Shown: positions 48,951-62,341 of the stretch, one piece after another
How the letters are laid out: every line of letters begins with the position of its first letter
Numbering within the stretch: the stretch's first letter is position 1
Assembly: GCA_037975125.1 (NCBI GenBank)
Contig: CM075862.1
Coordinates: 11,397,625 to 11,461,624 of the forward strand
Direction: 5' to 3'
Length of the DNA stretch: 64,000 bases
Source of the DNA: Latrodectus hesperus
Lineage: Eukaryota > Arthropoda > Arachnida > Araneae > Theridiidae
Translations under genes and position numbers: made by a program
The notes under the pieces: model-generated
Databases searched by the model: none
The model's input: only the letters and a program-made list of their open reading frames with translations
What the model was told of the DNA's origin: nothing

Positions 48951-48962
48951 TTGCACAGGAAT

Positions 48963-49245
48963 AAGGCCTCGGTGACCTTGTTAGTTCTCACTATCGGAAG
49001 GTAGTGATTTCGAATCCCAGCTTAACTGAAGATCCGCTACGATTAATAATGGCACGTTAAAACTGGGCATGGTCGCAATGCGCTCCAAGTGAAATGATAC
49101 ATCTGGGGGTGACAATCCAAGTATTGGGGTCTTCTGCTTGGTCTGCTTTAAAATCATGAAAACTCCCACCGACTGCTTCTATCTCACTGGTAGAGTCCAA
49201 CTCAGGGCTAGGTATAAGGAGTCATGCCTGTGCAACAGCAACACC
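48963..49245 (+). mobile_element. SINE F copy (second of a direct pair)
   Basis: A plus-strand copy shortened at the head (GGCCTCGGTGACCTTGTTAG), with B box GATTTCGAATCCCAG, CGCAATGCGCTCCAAG and CATGCCTGTGCAACAGC. The pair could be a tandem duplication or two insertions. Confidence 0.78.
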
Positions 49246-49445
49246 GTTGAGCATTGGGAAAGATTGCGTTTAATATAAATTTGATCACACATTTGTCCCA
49301 GTGGGAGTTCGCGCATTTTCTGGATTCTTTACACGACTCATGAATTGGGTTCACTGTTAATTATGAAAAAGTATTCTCAGGTTTCAAAATATGTTTGGTA
49401 TAAAAGTAGCTTTCTAACCTCTTTCAGACATTAGACAATCTATTA

Positions 49446-49706
49446 CATGGTTTTGACTGGTGGAGTAGTGTTAGTGCTTTGCTCTCCCAAGACACAAGTT
49501 CGAGGTTTTGTCTTTGGGATGGACAAGGTTGACTCAACTTTTCATACCTATACCAAGTATGGTTGAGAACTAAACACTGGAAGTTTCCCAATAGTCTGAC
49601 TACCTATGAGGGACATATGCTTCGCACACCAGCGCCCTAGGTCAAGAAAACAGATATGTGCACTGTAGGCCTTGGCACCCAATGACCTGTTGGCAGGCAT
49701 TGAGTG
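49446..49706 (+). mobile_element. SINE H copy
   Basis: A plus-strand unit: CTGGTGGAGTAGTGTTAG start, CCCAAGACACAAGTTCGAGG, GGGACATATGCTTCGC and GCACTGTAGGCCTTGGCACC. Its end abuts SINE C at 49708. Confidence 0.72.
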
Positions 49707-49707
49707 A

Positions 49708-49974
49708 TTAACTCTTCACCACAACAAGACCGGAAACTGCTATTCATTTATCGTTACCCCATGGGCATCTATGAACCAAGTTACGGAGGCGAGTGGCATC
49801 ACCCACGCTATACCATTGGAAATCTGCTAAAAGCGTGGGCCACATTCATACATCATCTTTGTAGAAAGAACAGTGAAACACACAGAGAATAAACTTTCAT
49901 GCCCCAACCTGGATTCGAACCTGGGATCAACAGCATAGGAGTCAGGAACTCTAACCACTAGGCCATCAGTGGAC
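49708..49974 (-). mobile_element. SINE C copy
   Basis: A diverged minus-strand family C copy: CACAACAAGACCGGAAACTG at the 3' side, TGGATTCGAACCTGGG as the B box on the reverse strand, and head CTAACCACTAGGCCATC. It begins right where the SINE H copy at 49446-49706 ends. Confidence 0.8.
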
Positions 49975-49979
49975 AAAAA

Positions 49980-52049
49980 TTCCAAATATGAAGTCATTTT
50001 TTCTAAAACAGCATAAAAATTTGAAAAAAGTTTTTTTTTCAAAATATTCACCGATATGTTTTGTTATTTTTAAAAAATCCTTACAATCTACCACACGTCA
50101 GAAATTATATATCTATGTATTATAAAATACTATCATTCAATAAATGCTTATAAGAGCCCTGATAATCTAACAAATTTGGTTATTAAAAATGTTTTGCAGG
50201 TGTATTTTATTCTACCGTGATGGTAGCATTGAAGACAATATTTCCTGAGTTACAATACAGCCATTTCCTGGATCTGAATTTGCTGTTTTGCATTCGAAGC
50301 AATTGAAATGCATACACTGTTACATCCTGCATCCCGTATTTATTCATGTTGTCGCAGTGGAAGGAAACGGTCAACACGTGATTCCTCTTCAAGAACTAAG
50401 CGATTCTGATAATCTTCTTTTGAAAGAATGAGCAATGCTCCAATCACGGAACGATGATCTATCTGCTGCAAAAGTAGACCGTCATGTTCAATGTATTAAA
50501 AGAGGAATCACATCTACAAAACATGCACATTGTGATTTTAGTTTAAATATACAGTAAACAATGATAACTTTGTGACTAACAAGATGGTTGCTGCCACTAC
50601 ACAAAATGCAAACTAAGATAGGGTTATCAGAAATTAAATTTTATCGTCACGATTATCGCCAAACCAAGAGGTGAAAACTACTCCACCGAAATCACTTTAG
50701 TACTTATCACCGAATAAAAAAATATAACAGTATAGAGCAGGTATACAACTTAATACTTATGGGCACAAGTAGTCCAAGAATTTGAATACTATAAAAATAT
50801 AATATGTGATAAATTTTAATTTATTTAAAATAAAAAATAAATAACTTTTTTTAATAAATATTTGTTACCAACACACATCATAAAATTTTTTTTATGGACA
50901 ACTTCATATACATTACCAAAGAAATTCTCTTCTTTATGCTACATGTTTTAGATTTGTATCATATTAATGTAGAATGAAATCACAAAATTATTTGATTTAT
51001 ATGGCTACAATTTTTTGTGATTCGTGATTAATTAAAATTATTTAAATCCTATATATTAAGAAGGATTTTTGAATCTCAATATAAACTACTTATAGGGATG
51101 GATTTAAAAGGGATAAAAAAGTTCTTTGCTAATAAAAGTAGATAGAGAAACGTTTATGGTTATTTATATTTGGCACACTGCCCCACTTTGAAAATGTATC
51201 TCTCTGATGTTTAGAACTTTATATCCTAATTAAAACTTGTTAGAAAGCATAACTTCTCAGTGTTCTTGATAGTTATTAGTTATAAATATCACGAAGTATA
51301 ATGATTAACATTCTCGTTATTAGCCCTAATTAGTTTCATAAAATTTATTCTCTTAAAAATATCAGTTGACTTCTGTGAAGTGGAATCAAGTATTAATCCA
51401 ATTTCATAATTCCCTCCAATAATAGGATGGTTATTATTTTGGTTTTGAAAAAAAGTAATGCATTGTGTTTTTAGCTGATCGCATTATAGCATTTAATGCA
51501 TATAATGTAATATAATTTAAATTAGAACAATAGTAGTTTTACTACGGAGTACCATAGGAATAATATTAAACGAAGAAAAGGCTCTATTTATTTATAGATA
51601 TTTCTGATATTTAATCTAGAAAAATAAACCCTTTGATATAAGGCCAATATGTATGGTAGCTAATTCGCATGGAAATCAGCAGAAGAAATTCTGTAGTTTC
51701 AGACATAGAATTAAAAGCAAATCACGAGACAAATCCAAATAAATAGGCGAAATCTATAATGGGAACGAAATTTGTATTAAAGACAAACATGGACCAATCA
51801 TATGCTAATGAAATTATCTGCTCAAACCCTTCAAGAAAAAGCCTGGCCATAAATCTTCAAAAAAAAAAAAAAAAAAAACACCACAAATGTACTGCATACA
51901 AGACAAATTCGTAGTATATATTCGAATCTTTATTCTCATCTTATCGTTTTAGCTTCAAGAAGATCCGTAGAAGACATCAAAACTTCAAAGTATCCAGTCT
52001 TACTTGTAAATGACGTCACGTTTAATTTTTGATCGTTAGCATAGCTTAT
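49980..52049. other. A+T-rich stretch, nothing recognised
   Basis: No SINE, transposon end or host exon recognised. A 21-base A run lies near 51860. Confidence 0.45.
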
Positions 52050-52402
52050 AGACACTAAGGTTGTTGTTGCACCAGCATGCTACCCTGTATCTAGCCCTGA
52101 GTTGGACTCTTCCAGTTAGATATAAGAAGCCGGGGAGGGTTTTCATGATCACCACTAATACTTGGTCAGCTACCTTTACAAATATCATTTCACTTGGAAG
52201 ACATTGCTACAATGCAGCTTTAAAAGTCTCCAACTGCCCCAAGTGAAGACGACGGATTTTCGATTAAGTTGGGATTCGAATCCCAGCTTAACCGAAGATC
52301 CGTCGTCTTCGGTTAAGCTCAAACTCACTCGGTAAGTTCGAACTCACTACACCCGACAATGAGAGCTACGCCCGAACCAACCGGGCTACCGCGGCCTTAC
52401 AG
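52050..52402 (-). mobile_element. SINE F copy with an internal fold-back
   Basis: A minus-strand copy from GGCCGCGGTAGCCCGG (right) to TTGTTGTTGCACCAGCATGC (left). Between B box and body it holds a 66-bp near-palindrome (52245-52310) followed by another piece of the same segment, so the GGTTAAGC...GATCCGTCGTC region is partly triplicated. Confidence 0.78.
52245..52310. repeat. 66-bp near-palindrome with 33-bp arms
   Basis: Base i pairs with base 555-i (last three digits) from 52245/52310 to the centre 52277/52278 with three mismatches, two of them G-T. The centre is GGGATTCGAATCCC, the T-arm/B box of SINE F. Confidence 0.9.
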
Positions 52403-52547
52403 ATACTACAGTATCAGCGTAATAGATACTCTAATGTCTAAAAATGTTGTAAGTTATTTGAACACCTATGGTGTGAAATAGCTCTGAATAGAAATCTTCG
52501 CACACAGTACTGACATCCATAAGCTAAGATCATAAATATTTTTTGCT

Positions 52548-52850
52548 TTCTAACGGTGACCACTGGGGACATACCCTTTGCCGCAGCAAGGCAGGAAATT
52601 GCTACTCATTTATCGTTACTCGGTGGGCACCTGTGAACTAAGTCACAGAGTCGAGTTGCATTCCGTGAATCACGTCACTCCCCCACAAACCTATTTATCG
52701 GGAGGCTTATATTGATCCATCATCTCAGCATAAAGGGCAAAGAAACACAGAGAAAGAGAGAGAGAAGAACATCCATGTCCGAACCGAGATTCAAACCTGG
52801 ATCCAACAGCTTCAGAGTAAGGAACGGTAACCACTCAGCCATCAACTAAC
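52548..52850 (-). mobile_element. SINE C copy
   Basis: A minus-strand family C copy with GCAGCAAGGCAGGAAATTG, GGGCACCTGTGAAC and a worn B box (GATTCAAACCTGG), plus head GGTAACCACTCAGCC. Purine-rich middle (GAGAAAGAGAGAG). Confidence 0.8.
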
Positions 52851-53721
52851 GAAATCATAAATCTAGTCAAATAATATTAAGGACTTTTCATATCTTTTGG
52901 ATTAAGTTTTATTACATTTGTTTAAACAACATTCGATACATTTAAAAATCAAATTTATAATAAATCCTGTTTTTATTTGTTCGAACAATAGTAACAATAA
53001 TAAATAAGAAAATAGTATAATGTATATTTATCTAACAAAAGAACATTAGAAGTATTTATATTTAGAGTGTTTATAAAGTACTTTTTTTACTTAATGGGAG
53101 TGATGAAAAAATTTTTCAAGAATGAAATTAGCTTTTAAGGAATTAACATTCGTTTTCTTAATCGAAAATCTCTAGTTTGTTAAAAGATTAAAGCGGGCAA
53201 CTGAATCATGAATCGAATATGGGAAAATAATTTTTATAAATCTTTCAGACGATACTTCTTTACTGTCAAATATAACGATTCTAGATAATAACACTCATAA
53301 AATATTAATGCACTCTAGTTATGATAAAAATTAAAAACCATGTATTTTTTTGTTTCTGTCAATAGCATACCTTCCGGCGGATAATGTGATTCATTAAATC
53401 TTCATATTCTCGTGCTTAATACTTTCGAATATTCGAGGCGTCATTATTGGCTTCGTTCTTTTTAAATATGTTGGATTCATTCTACCATTAATTTCATTTT
53501 TCTGTTTACGGCGGATATGGGCGGAGTCTCTAACGAAGCTCCACCTCTTTCAACGATTTCTTGCCATTTAATTATTAATTTTTCTTACTTTATGACTACT
53601 TTTTTATGCATTTAGAAGTAGAAAAGATGTAAAATTAAGCATAAAAGCATTTAAATACAATTAAAAAGTATTTTTCAAGTATGTTTGATTTGTATTTAAA
53701 TTTTTTAATGCAATTCCTCGT

Positions 53722-53790
53722 AGGTACTGGTTTAATTACCCTTCGCGTGCGAAGAATGACCATTGAACGACATTGAAACAAAACTTGGTT
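53722..53790 (+). mobile_element. SINE A 3' fragment
   Basis: About 70 bp matching the family A 3' end (GTAGGTACTGGTTTAATTAC, GAATGACCATTGAACGAC), without a head. It was probably truncated on insertion. Confidence 0.6.
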
Positions 53791-54553
53791 AAATATATTT
53801 ATAGTTTAAAAAATGCGTTTGAATTGTGGTGAATTTTATTGCAGTACAGACAAAATTTAAATTATGCAGTGGAATTTAATTTATTTGTAATATATTGCGT
53901 GGAAATGGATTGCACTGAAAGATACTCCTATTCAGAGTAACAAATTGACCAAGAAATCACAATAAAAAGAATTTTTTTTTATCTAATTTATACATTCGAC
54001 AAATCATACCAGAATAAAATCTAAACAAATTTTCAAAAACCCATTTTTCTCTATGTTTAATAAAATTACAATTTTAGAAATTTATTTATATTTAATACAG
54101 TTATTAAGAATTGAATCAAACAGAAAGTGATTTACACAAAAAGGAAAGAAAAAAAATGCAAGGAACGCGAAAAAAGTCTTTAACGCGATGATTCATGACC
54201 AAAAAATTTCAATTCAGCAAATTGTCAAAGCATTCACATTCAGAAGAATTTTGACGTTAAATTCACCTTCTAAGGGACGACATTTGACGTCTAAACGGAC
54301 ACGCAACTCAATCAACTGCATCAGAATTGTCAAAAGAGGTCGAACATAATTTCGATAAAGAATTCGGGATGATATTCTGTTTGAATATAATAAGAAAATT
54401 TGAAATGTCCAAGTTCCTGAAAGAAATGGCGCATTTCTAAAATGTATCGAGCCAAAAGAAGGAGTTATAGAGATTTTACATACAAGCCATGTGAAACCTG
54501 TTATATATTCAACAAGAGCGCAAGTTTTGTGTTTTGTATATTTTGACTATATA

Positions 54554-55513
54554 CAGTAGACACTCGTTTTTACGAACCTCTAATTTACGAACATTTATGT
54601 TTTTATAAACCAATGGCTAGTAATTATCCTGACACCAGACACACTAGGATAATTTTAACTCCCGTTTAAGAACAAAATTTGAAAAATTTCTTTTTTCAGA
54701 ACTTTCGTTTCTGACAAATAGTTTGTTTTCCGTTTTTATATTTTCTTTTATGAAGTGATATATTTTTCAATTTTTTTATGATTACTTTTTATATAAAGCG
54801 TGAGTTTGATTCCTACTTGAAGAATAAAGCGAGGCGCGAGTGTATTCCAGACATCAGAACAATTATGAAAGACACGTGGATATGAGACATTTGATGATGA
54901 AGAATTGTGGATGAACTTCTGTGTTTCCCTTAGGTTAGAGGGAGGGGAAACTCTAAAAATTTGTTTTTTTGCTTCGTAGTTGATTTCGTTTATTCAATTT
55001 CTGAAGTTTTGTTAGTCGAGAGAGAGAAAGATTTAGCAAACTCTGTTGTTGCAGTTGAAAAAACGAACATTATATCACTTGAGGTAAAAGGAAAATTCTG
55101 AATGAGGACGAAAAAATATCAAAGAAAAAATTGCCAAAAAATATGGAAAATTACAAAGAACAAGTCAATTTTTAGCCTTTAGTCAATTTTAAAAATCCGG
55201 AAAAAAATTCTGGAAAAGGATACAGTACCCTTTATTTTTTACCATGAGTCAATTTTAATAACTCGGAAAAAAATTCTGAAAAAGGATACAATATCAGCGA
55301 AGTAGTGTTGTCTATAAGCATAAATCTCATTTTACATGTGTTTCTTATTTAATGCATTCTAAATAATTCTTGCTAAATGTATTTTATTGATAAAGAAAAG
55401 TAATGAAAAATCATATCTGAATTATCTAATACATTATTTTTACATTTACGAGCTTTCCTGCTTACAAACTGTTTTATCGGTTTCTATGAGTTCGTAAAAT
55501 TGAGCATCAACTG
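54554..55513. mobile_element. Tigger-like element, non-autonomous or decayed
   Basis: The left end CAGTAGACACTCG...TTTTACGAAC (54554) and the right end read inward from 55513, CAGTTGATGCTC...TTTTACGAAC, are about 24-bp imperfect inverted repeats. TA precedes the left end. This end type is characteristic of Tigger/pogo elements. The 960-bp interior has no convincing transposase but holds a direct duplication of about 45 bp (near 55181-55225 and 55249-55292). Confidence 0.78.
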
Positions 55514-56860
55514 AATCTATAAATATTGTTTTGCTTTTTTATCACTGTCATAAGTTAGTTTGGAAGATATATATCACATGTTTTGAAAAACAAAAATTAA
55601 AAACATTTATAAAACAGGGTTGCCGTGGTATGACTGGTTTTTAAATACATGGGAAAGTACCGAGCAAAAAAAATAGTTAATATATTCAATCTGATATAAA
55701 ATACTTTAACATTTTAACACAACATTTATAGTAATACGTCGTTTTGCTCCAGGCTAAGGTATTCATTTATATTACCAACTGCTATATATTTAGCTATAAC
55801 ACATAATTCACTTTATGAATACGTGGTTTTTGAAGATCATTCTAAAATCAGTTACACTTTCAAATTCACTTTTTGTAAATGAAGTAAATTCAGTTATCAT
55901 AGTCCATTTTGGGTTATAAGATGTATAACTACTTATTAACTTAAAAATAAATGGTTAAAGAAGAAAGAAAAGACGAAAATAAGTTATCAGAATATAGTTT
56001 TAAAATTTTAAAATTGTGGTGCCAGACAAATTTTCAAAAATAAGAAGATTTAAAATTTTAAATTATTGAAAGATTGTTTCTTTTGAAATTGTATTTGATG
56101 CATTTAAAATGTGCTATGCATTAATTAAAACAATTTATTAATTATGAAATTTCTCTTTTCTAAGTTCTGTGCTGATTTTATTTTGATTTGAAATCTGAAC
56201 AACGTTCTGTTCTTAATCTCATCAACAATGACGCCAAATGACATCATTAAAATCAGAACTGAGTTCTGTTCTGATGCATAATCTCAGTGAATCAAAAAGA
56301 ACTCAGTGCTGATTCAGTGTTCTATACGGATTTCCAACCCACAATTTTATAGCAAAATTAAGTTGCAACAATTTATTTTTTCATGAAATAAATTAAAAAA
56401 TTTGATTTCTCTAGAACAAATACCACTATTCATTGTTCTTTATACCAATTTGTTTCAAAAACTGGAATACTTGATAACTTTTGATTGTTCTGGTCATAAC
56501 ATTGGGTATCATGCTTTATGTAATATTTCTTTAGAAATTAATGTTTTGTGTGTGTGTGTGTGTTATGTATGAAAAATAAATTTACTGATATATTTTTAAA
56601 TTGCCTGAAGTATTTTACAGTTTTAATTATTTCTAAAATGATTATGCGGGAAATTCAGATAATAATTATTTCAATTATTTTCATAATAAGATAATAATAA
56701 TTAATAATCAATAATAAGATTATTTTCGTTGTGATCCTTAAAAATGGGAACTACGCTTGGAATTATTCTCTCAAAAAGAAGTTTCTGAATTCAGCTCGAA
56801 CAAAATTTCCTTAAATAATAAGCTTGATTTTCAAAAAAAGCATTTCTTAATACTTGTGAG

Positions 56861-57375
56861 ACGAGACCGCGCTGCCGCCTACCCTGTGTAGTGGTCAAAG
56901 TGTCCTGGGTTCGAATCCCAGTTCGGGCATGGATGAATTTCCTCTCTCTGTCTATCCTGCCTTTGTCCTTTCTGTGTATGAATGTGTTGTAAACGGGTTC
57001 CTATGGCATGTGTGTACTGAGGAAGTCGGACTCCACACCAAAATATGGTTCAGTTAGAAAAGTGAAGCAGCGCACCCCATATTGTCAGCCTGGCTGCCAC
57101 AAGACAACAACAACGAGACCGCGCTGGTCTGGTTTGTAAGGAAGTTCGTTCCCTTTATCAAAAGATAACGAGTTCGAATCCTGCCCCAATCAAAAATACA
57201 CCGCGTTCGCTAGTGGCAGCTGATAAATGTTAAAAACATATCGTGGTCGCAATGTCCTCCATATGAAATGATACCTCTGGAGGTTGCAGGCCAAGTCTGG
57301 GATATTCTGCTAGGTTCCGGCTTCTAAATTACGAAGACCCCAATTCGGGGCTTCATAATACATGGCACGGTGACC
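56861..57375 (+). mobile_element. SINE F copy, split by SINE C2
   Basis: A family F unit whose first bases (GAGACCGCGCTG) are the target of the SINE C2 insertion. It continues at 57127 with GTCTGGTTTGTAAGG, B box GAGTTCGAATCC, GTGGTCGCAATGTCCTCC and ATGAAATGATACCTCTGG. The 3' end fades near 57375. Confidence 0.78.
56875..57112 (+). mobile_element. SINE C2 nested in SINE F
   Basis: A 238-bp insert with the 14-bp duplication ACGAGACCGCGCTG on both sides (56861-56874, 57113-57126). The head includes GTAGTGGTCAAAGTG and the B box GGGTTCGAATCCCAG. The middle shares the CATGGAT and CT-rich segments of family C, but the 3' part differs (GGCTGCCACAAGACAACAAC). Confidence 0.87.
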
Positions 57376-60175
57376 TTCTATGTAAGTGGCCGTCATTTCT
57401 GCCCCTTGTACTGCTGAAAAGATGGAAATCCTAACATACGGGCATTTTGCAACAACATGCTTGCGAGATAAAATTTTTTGGATTATTGATAGCAATCTTT
57501 CGTGCAGTATTCTTCTCAATCGACAAGATCCCTCCCAAAGTTTGAATAAGAATAGCAAAAATTTAAAAAATCCGCATCAGTTAATTTGTTGCAAGCTGAA
57601 TTAGTCATTAAGTGCATGTCGTGTGTTTGCGGAAGAGTATCATTCTTTTGACAAGAACAAAATTACCAACGAAAATATTCTAAAGGCATTGTTGCGTAGA
57701 GAAGAGGATATTAGCTACGAAATTCTAAATCGGTGAAGCGGATAAAACGAGCAACCTGAACACTAAACATATTGCAAATATGCATGTTTGTTTACATTGT
57801 AGTAAAAACAAGCGAATTTACTTGTACAACACACACGCAATGCTAACTCCAATAACGAGCATCTTCAAATGAAGCTTTTGATAAAATTGTGGCATCATTT
57901 TTTTTTTTATTTTCGTGTTATTATCAGTGTCATTAAGCAGATATTGCATTTTTGAGATTTTGTATAAGATATTAAATTAATATTCATTAAACAAATTAAA
58001 AAAAAATAATATGTTTTCATCGATGGATCTTAGAATATGTTATTCATACTGTTCTAGATATATCTAGAGCAATATCAATAACACAATTTAGAACAACTCA
58101 AAAATTATATATCATTTTATATCTTTTAAATTAAAAAATTTTGGGTTATTCAAATTCTAAAAATCATATATTCTTGAATTTGAAGATATTATTGTAACCG
58201 TTTGTTGCAGAGGTTATAATTATAATAAAAAGTTAAATTATGTGTATTTGTAATGTGAACTCATTTTAAAAAATCGTTGAAAATATAATACAAATTAATT
58301 ATAAAGCCATCAGGTCACAATAGTACATCAGCAAACTGTGTATCTAACTTAAGATTTACCAGAAGAATTCCTAAGATTTTTACCAGAGTTCAAATTTCTA
58401 ATATGATAATTAGTAAAATTTGATGCACAAAGTATGTAGTATTAAAAAAATAAACCGTAGGTTAACAAGATTAAAAAAATACAGGGCAATAAATTTCTAA
58501 ATTTATTTCATTTTCCACAACTGTTAATATAATAATTCTTTATATTATTACTTACATGATCTCATATTTAAATACAATGACAGCAGAACATTTATTGTTC
58601 TTTTGTTTGTATTAGCATGAAGCCGAGCCCGCCAGTTATACAGGCATTAGCTACAAATGGAAAACGTGTAGCAAACTTTCGATATAAAAATTGCGAACTT
58701 GAAAAACAAAGATATTTACTATTTTTTAAGTATTTATATTTATTTCGTTTCATTCAAAATAATTTCTTTTTTATAAATGAGGTCTCACAAATACAGGTCA
58801 GTTAAAATCAAATCGAAAGTGATGTGGATTGCTAAAAAACTCCCTAAGTCTCTTAGTTATGAAGACATTACATATGGCAGTCTAGTCTATTCCATCTGCG
58901 TTCCAACGCATCTCCGATCGACGGCGTGTTGTAAAAAGCGAAAACATGTTTTCTAGAGCAAGTAAAATTGAAAATTTTAAAAAATCGACAAATAATGTAT
59001 CTTTATATTTTTAAAAAATAAATAAGACAGTAAGGAGGTAAAAAGAAGGTGAATAAGAATGAAGGCAATAGAGAGAGAGAAATTTTTCCATGCTGACCCA
59101 GAGTTTGTATATAGATTCCAATCTTTAAAGATAAAAAGGACCTAGGTCCCACTTTAGCCTAATTGGGTCCTGGGACAAAAACTTATTTGGGGATCCCTTC
59201 TGCTTTACTATTTCAGTAATGAAGAACAGAACTTTATGAAGGTATTTAAATTTTTTGCCTTATTATAAGTATAAAAGAAGAAAATTGACTAGAACCTAAA
59301 TTGCCTATAAAATCTTCCCCACCCCCGCAAATGGTCGAACAAAGTATCGGTCTACCTATTTTGTTGATTTTCTGACAATTCTATTTTCGTCATGAAAAGG
59401 ATATGGCACATCTGAAGAGCCATTTGATACTATTGATTAATGAAGAAGCTAATACAAAACTGATGGATTTTACTCAGCACTGATATTTTGTTTTTTAAAA
59501 AAGTTCATTAAAGAAAGAAACGTAAAATAAACTTTCTATTCGATTTGGAGGGCCGCTTCTGATGTAGGGACTCGATGCAACTGTCCCTATGTCCCTGGTT
59601 AATTAGGCCCAGGAAGAAGAGCAAGCCTCTTCTTTTGACGTAATTAGAGTTCCTAAGCAATGTGCACCACGGTAGAAGCAGCCTTACAGTGAATTCAAAC
59701 TAGCATTTGTAAATGTTTAATTAAATTACGGAGCTGTAACGTTTCATTCAATTTGTGTTCTCATTTTAACTATGGATTAAAATAAACTCTTCGTGTAAAT
59801 AACTCCGGTTTAGAATGAGGATTTTATTTATGCAGATTTTATACTTTCCCTATAGAACGCAAAATCATGTATCAATTAGTTATGTTTTTATAGTTTTCAT
59901 ACACTATTATTAACATCACTCTTTACTTATTATAATTTTAGGTATCTCCATTCACTTGAACTCAAAAATTATTTCTTGTAGAACTTAAATAATAACTTTT
60001 GGTGATTATAAACGCATATTTTTATTCGACTTAAATGTGAGCTATTTCTTATTTTAACTTGTGGTCATATATTTTTGAGAAGATGTAATTAAAGACATCA
60101 TATCAAATCATAATCGTTCTGATAAATTATTAATCTAATCTTCAGACACAAAATTGAAAGCTTTAATTAATTATT
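57376..60175. other. A+T-rich stretch, nothing recognised
   Basis: Unique A+T-rich sequence between SINE F and SINE G. Short frames only; a small CpG-bearing patch near 58900 (CATCTCCGATCGACGG) is not assignable. Confidence 0.45.
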
Positions 60176-60562
60176 TCTGTTGTTGTTATTTATGACACTT
60201 GGACAAACCAAGCTCGCTATGTCATTGGTTATACGAAATTAAGTCAGTAGGGTGCGTCTTTCGCTTAACCAGAGCACCACGAAAGTAAAAGCATGTTTTT
60301 ACTTTAAGACTTCTGCGATAGATGGCACAACCAGAGGATCCGCTCTTTTAATTTTGACATTGATTTGGAAGGGAAGGAAATTTTCTCCGGACCATTACAC
60401 CCATGTAACTGCTCAACGACTGACCATATGACTTTTGATTTCACATATTTAATGAGCATGTATGTCATATATACTCGGTGGGTCTTTGGCGACATAGGGA
60501 ATCGAACCCCATCCTTCTGAATGGAAAGCCCAAGCCCTAACCACTAGGCTACCACGGCCATA
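60176..60562 (-). mobile_element. SINE G, best-preserved copy
   Basis: A minus-strand unit with head GGCCGTGGTAGCCTAGTGG (A box) and GGGGTTCGATTCCCTATG (B box matching GGTTCGATTCC). It runs through CCACCGAGTATATATGAC to the TTGTTGTTATTTATGACACTTGG end seen on the plus strand. About 387 bp. Confidence 0.83.
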
Positions 60563-61074
60563 ATTATTAATACTTGAGTAATGTGACCATATTGAGTATC
60601 TCAACTGAAATTTTGCCGCGTTTCACCAAACTTTGACTTTAACTTGAAATTTTGTGAAGTAAACCTATTAAATAACTCAATTAAAAAAGCTAACTTAATT
60701 TATAGCATTGCAGTAATATTTTCAAATGTTGCATTATTCATACAGAAATAATTAAATTTTAATTTCCTCCATTTCATCATCTATAGCTTTGTTACTGTAA
60801 TAAATGCAGATACAATGTACACAACACAACAATATTTTTTACTCCAAAATTTGCTTCAATCAGAAATAATTTTCTAATTTAAGTTGTGTACTTTATCAAA
60901 AAATTTAATGATTAACAAATAAAATTTTTACAAAGTTGATAATCAAGAATTTATATAGATTCATACAATAAATTTATGCATTTGCATAATAACTCAGATT
61001 TCGTATTGCTTATAATATTACGTTTTTGCTGTTCAAAAGTTAGCTTCAAGCAGAAGTTTATTTAAATTTCAAGT

Positions 61075-61076
<2 letters not shown>

Positions 61077-61139
<63 letters not shown>

Positions 61140-61161
61140 TATACATATATACATATGTATA
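61077..61161. repeat. (TA)n microsatellite
   Basis: A TA run to about 61131, then ATACATAT variants to 61161. Confidence 0.96.
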
Positions 61162-62240
61162 CCTTGTAAAGCCCCTATTTAGAGAGTATCTTATAAAAAG
61201 TAAGAATTTATAAGGCCATGCATATCTTCCGTATAATGTAATCGATGTATAGTAGGCTATTTTGACATGTTGCATGGTGAAAACCTGGAAAACTCTCAAC
61301 ACGCTTTTCAAGTGAGCCTTGTTGTTTAATAGCTTGTGAAATCGAGGGGGAGACCTTCTACTTTGAATTATTAGATGCTGATAATTAGAAAAATGTTAAT
61401 TTTAATATGATGTTTGTATTACTATATATGTTTCAAACATACAGATGCGAAAAGCAGTATCTTATAAAAATAAAGTTTATAAATCAAATTAACCTTTAAA
61501 CTTGAAATTAGAAACAACAGACTGTGAAAAAACTAAATAATTTTCTTGAACCTATATTATTAATTAATATGTTACAATCTATATTTATTAATGTATGTAA
61601 AAAATATACTAAGTAAACACTCACACATTTTTCGGTATGTAAAAACAAATAACAAATAAGGATATTTTAGGAAAATAAAAATGTGTATGAAAATAGATTA
61701 AATAATTGTATGTATCTATTTTATAATTTTATGTATTATGATTTTAGAAAGATTTATATATAAATAGTGAAATATTCATAATAGATTTTATAACGATTCC
61801 TGGACGCTTAATTCTTACAGTATTATTTTACTTATTGATTTATTAATCAAATTTATTAAATTAATTAGTTGAAATTAGTAAACTGAATATATTTTATTTT
61901 ATTTTATTAAATAAATTGATTGCAACGATTTTTATAAAATTTGAAAATAAGTCTAATCGTTAAAAATATTAATAATAAACAGTCCAATAAATAAATGAAA
62001 CATTTAATATCTAAAATTAAAGAATTCATAGAAAATTTTAATAACATTCTTAAATTTATAATTTGAATCAATATTAAACTTTTTAGCAGCTATTTCCTAT
62101 ATTGATCATTAAGTAGTATGTTGACCATAAAAAATGAAATTCAAGAGAAGATAAACTTACGATAATAATAGGAATTTTATTTTCCCAGAGTCGACTACAT
62201 ATTGGAAGATATATAGGCTGTATTAACTTTTTAACAATTG

Positions 62241-62242
62241 CG

Positions 62243-62338
<96 letters not shown>
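62241..62338. repeat. (TA)n microsatellite
   Basis: A TA run of about 98 bp with one TACA interruption near its left end. Confidence 0.96.
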
Positions 62339-62341
<3 letters not shown>

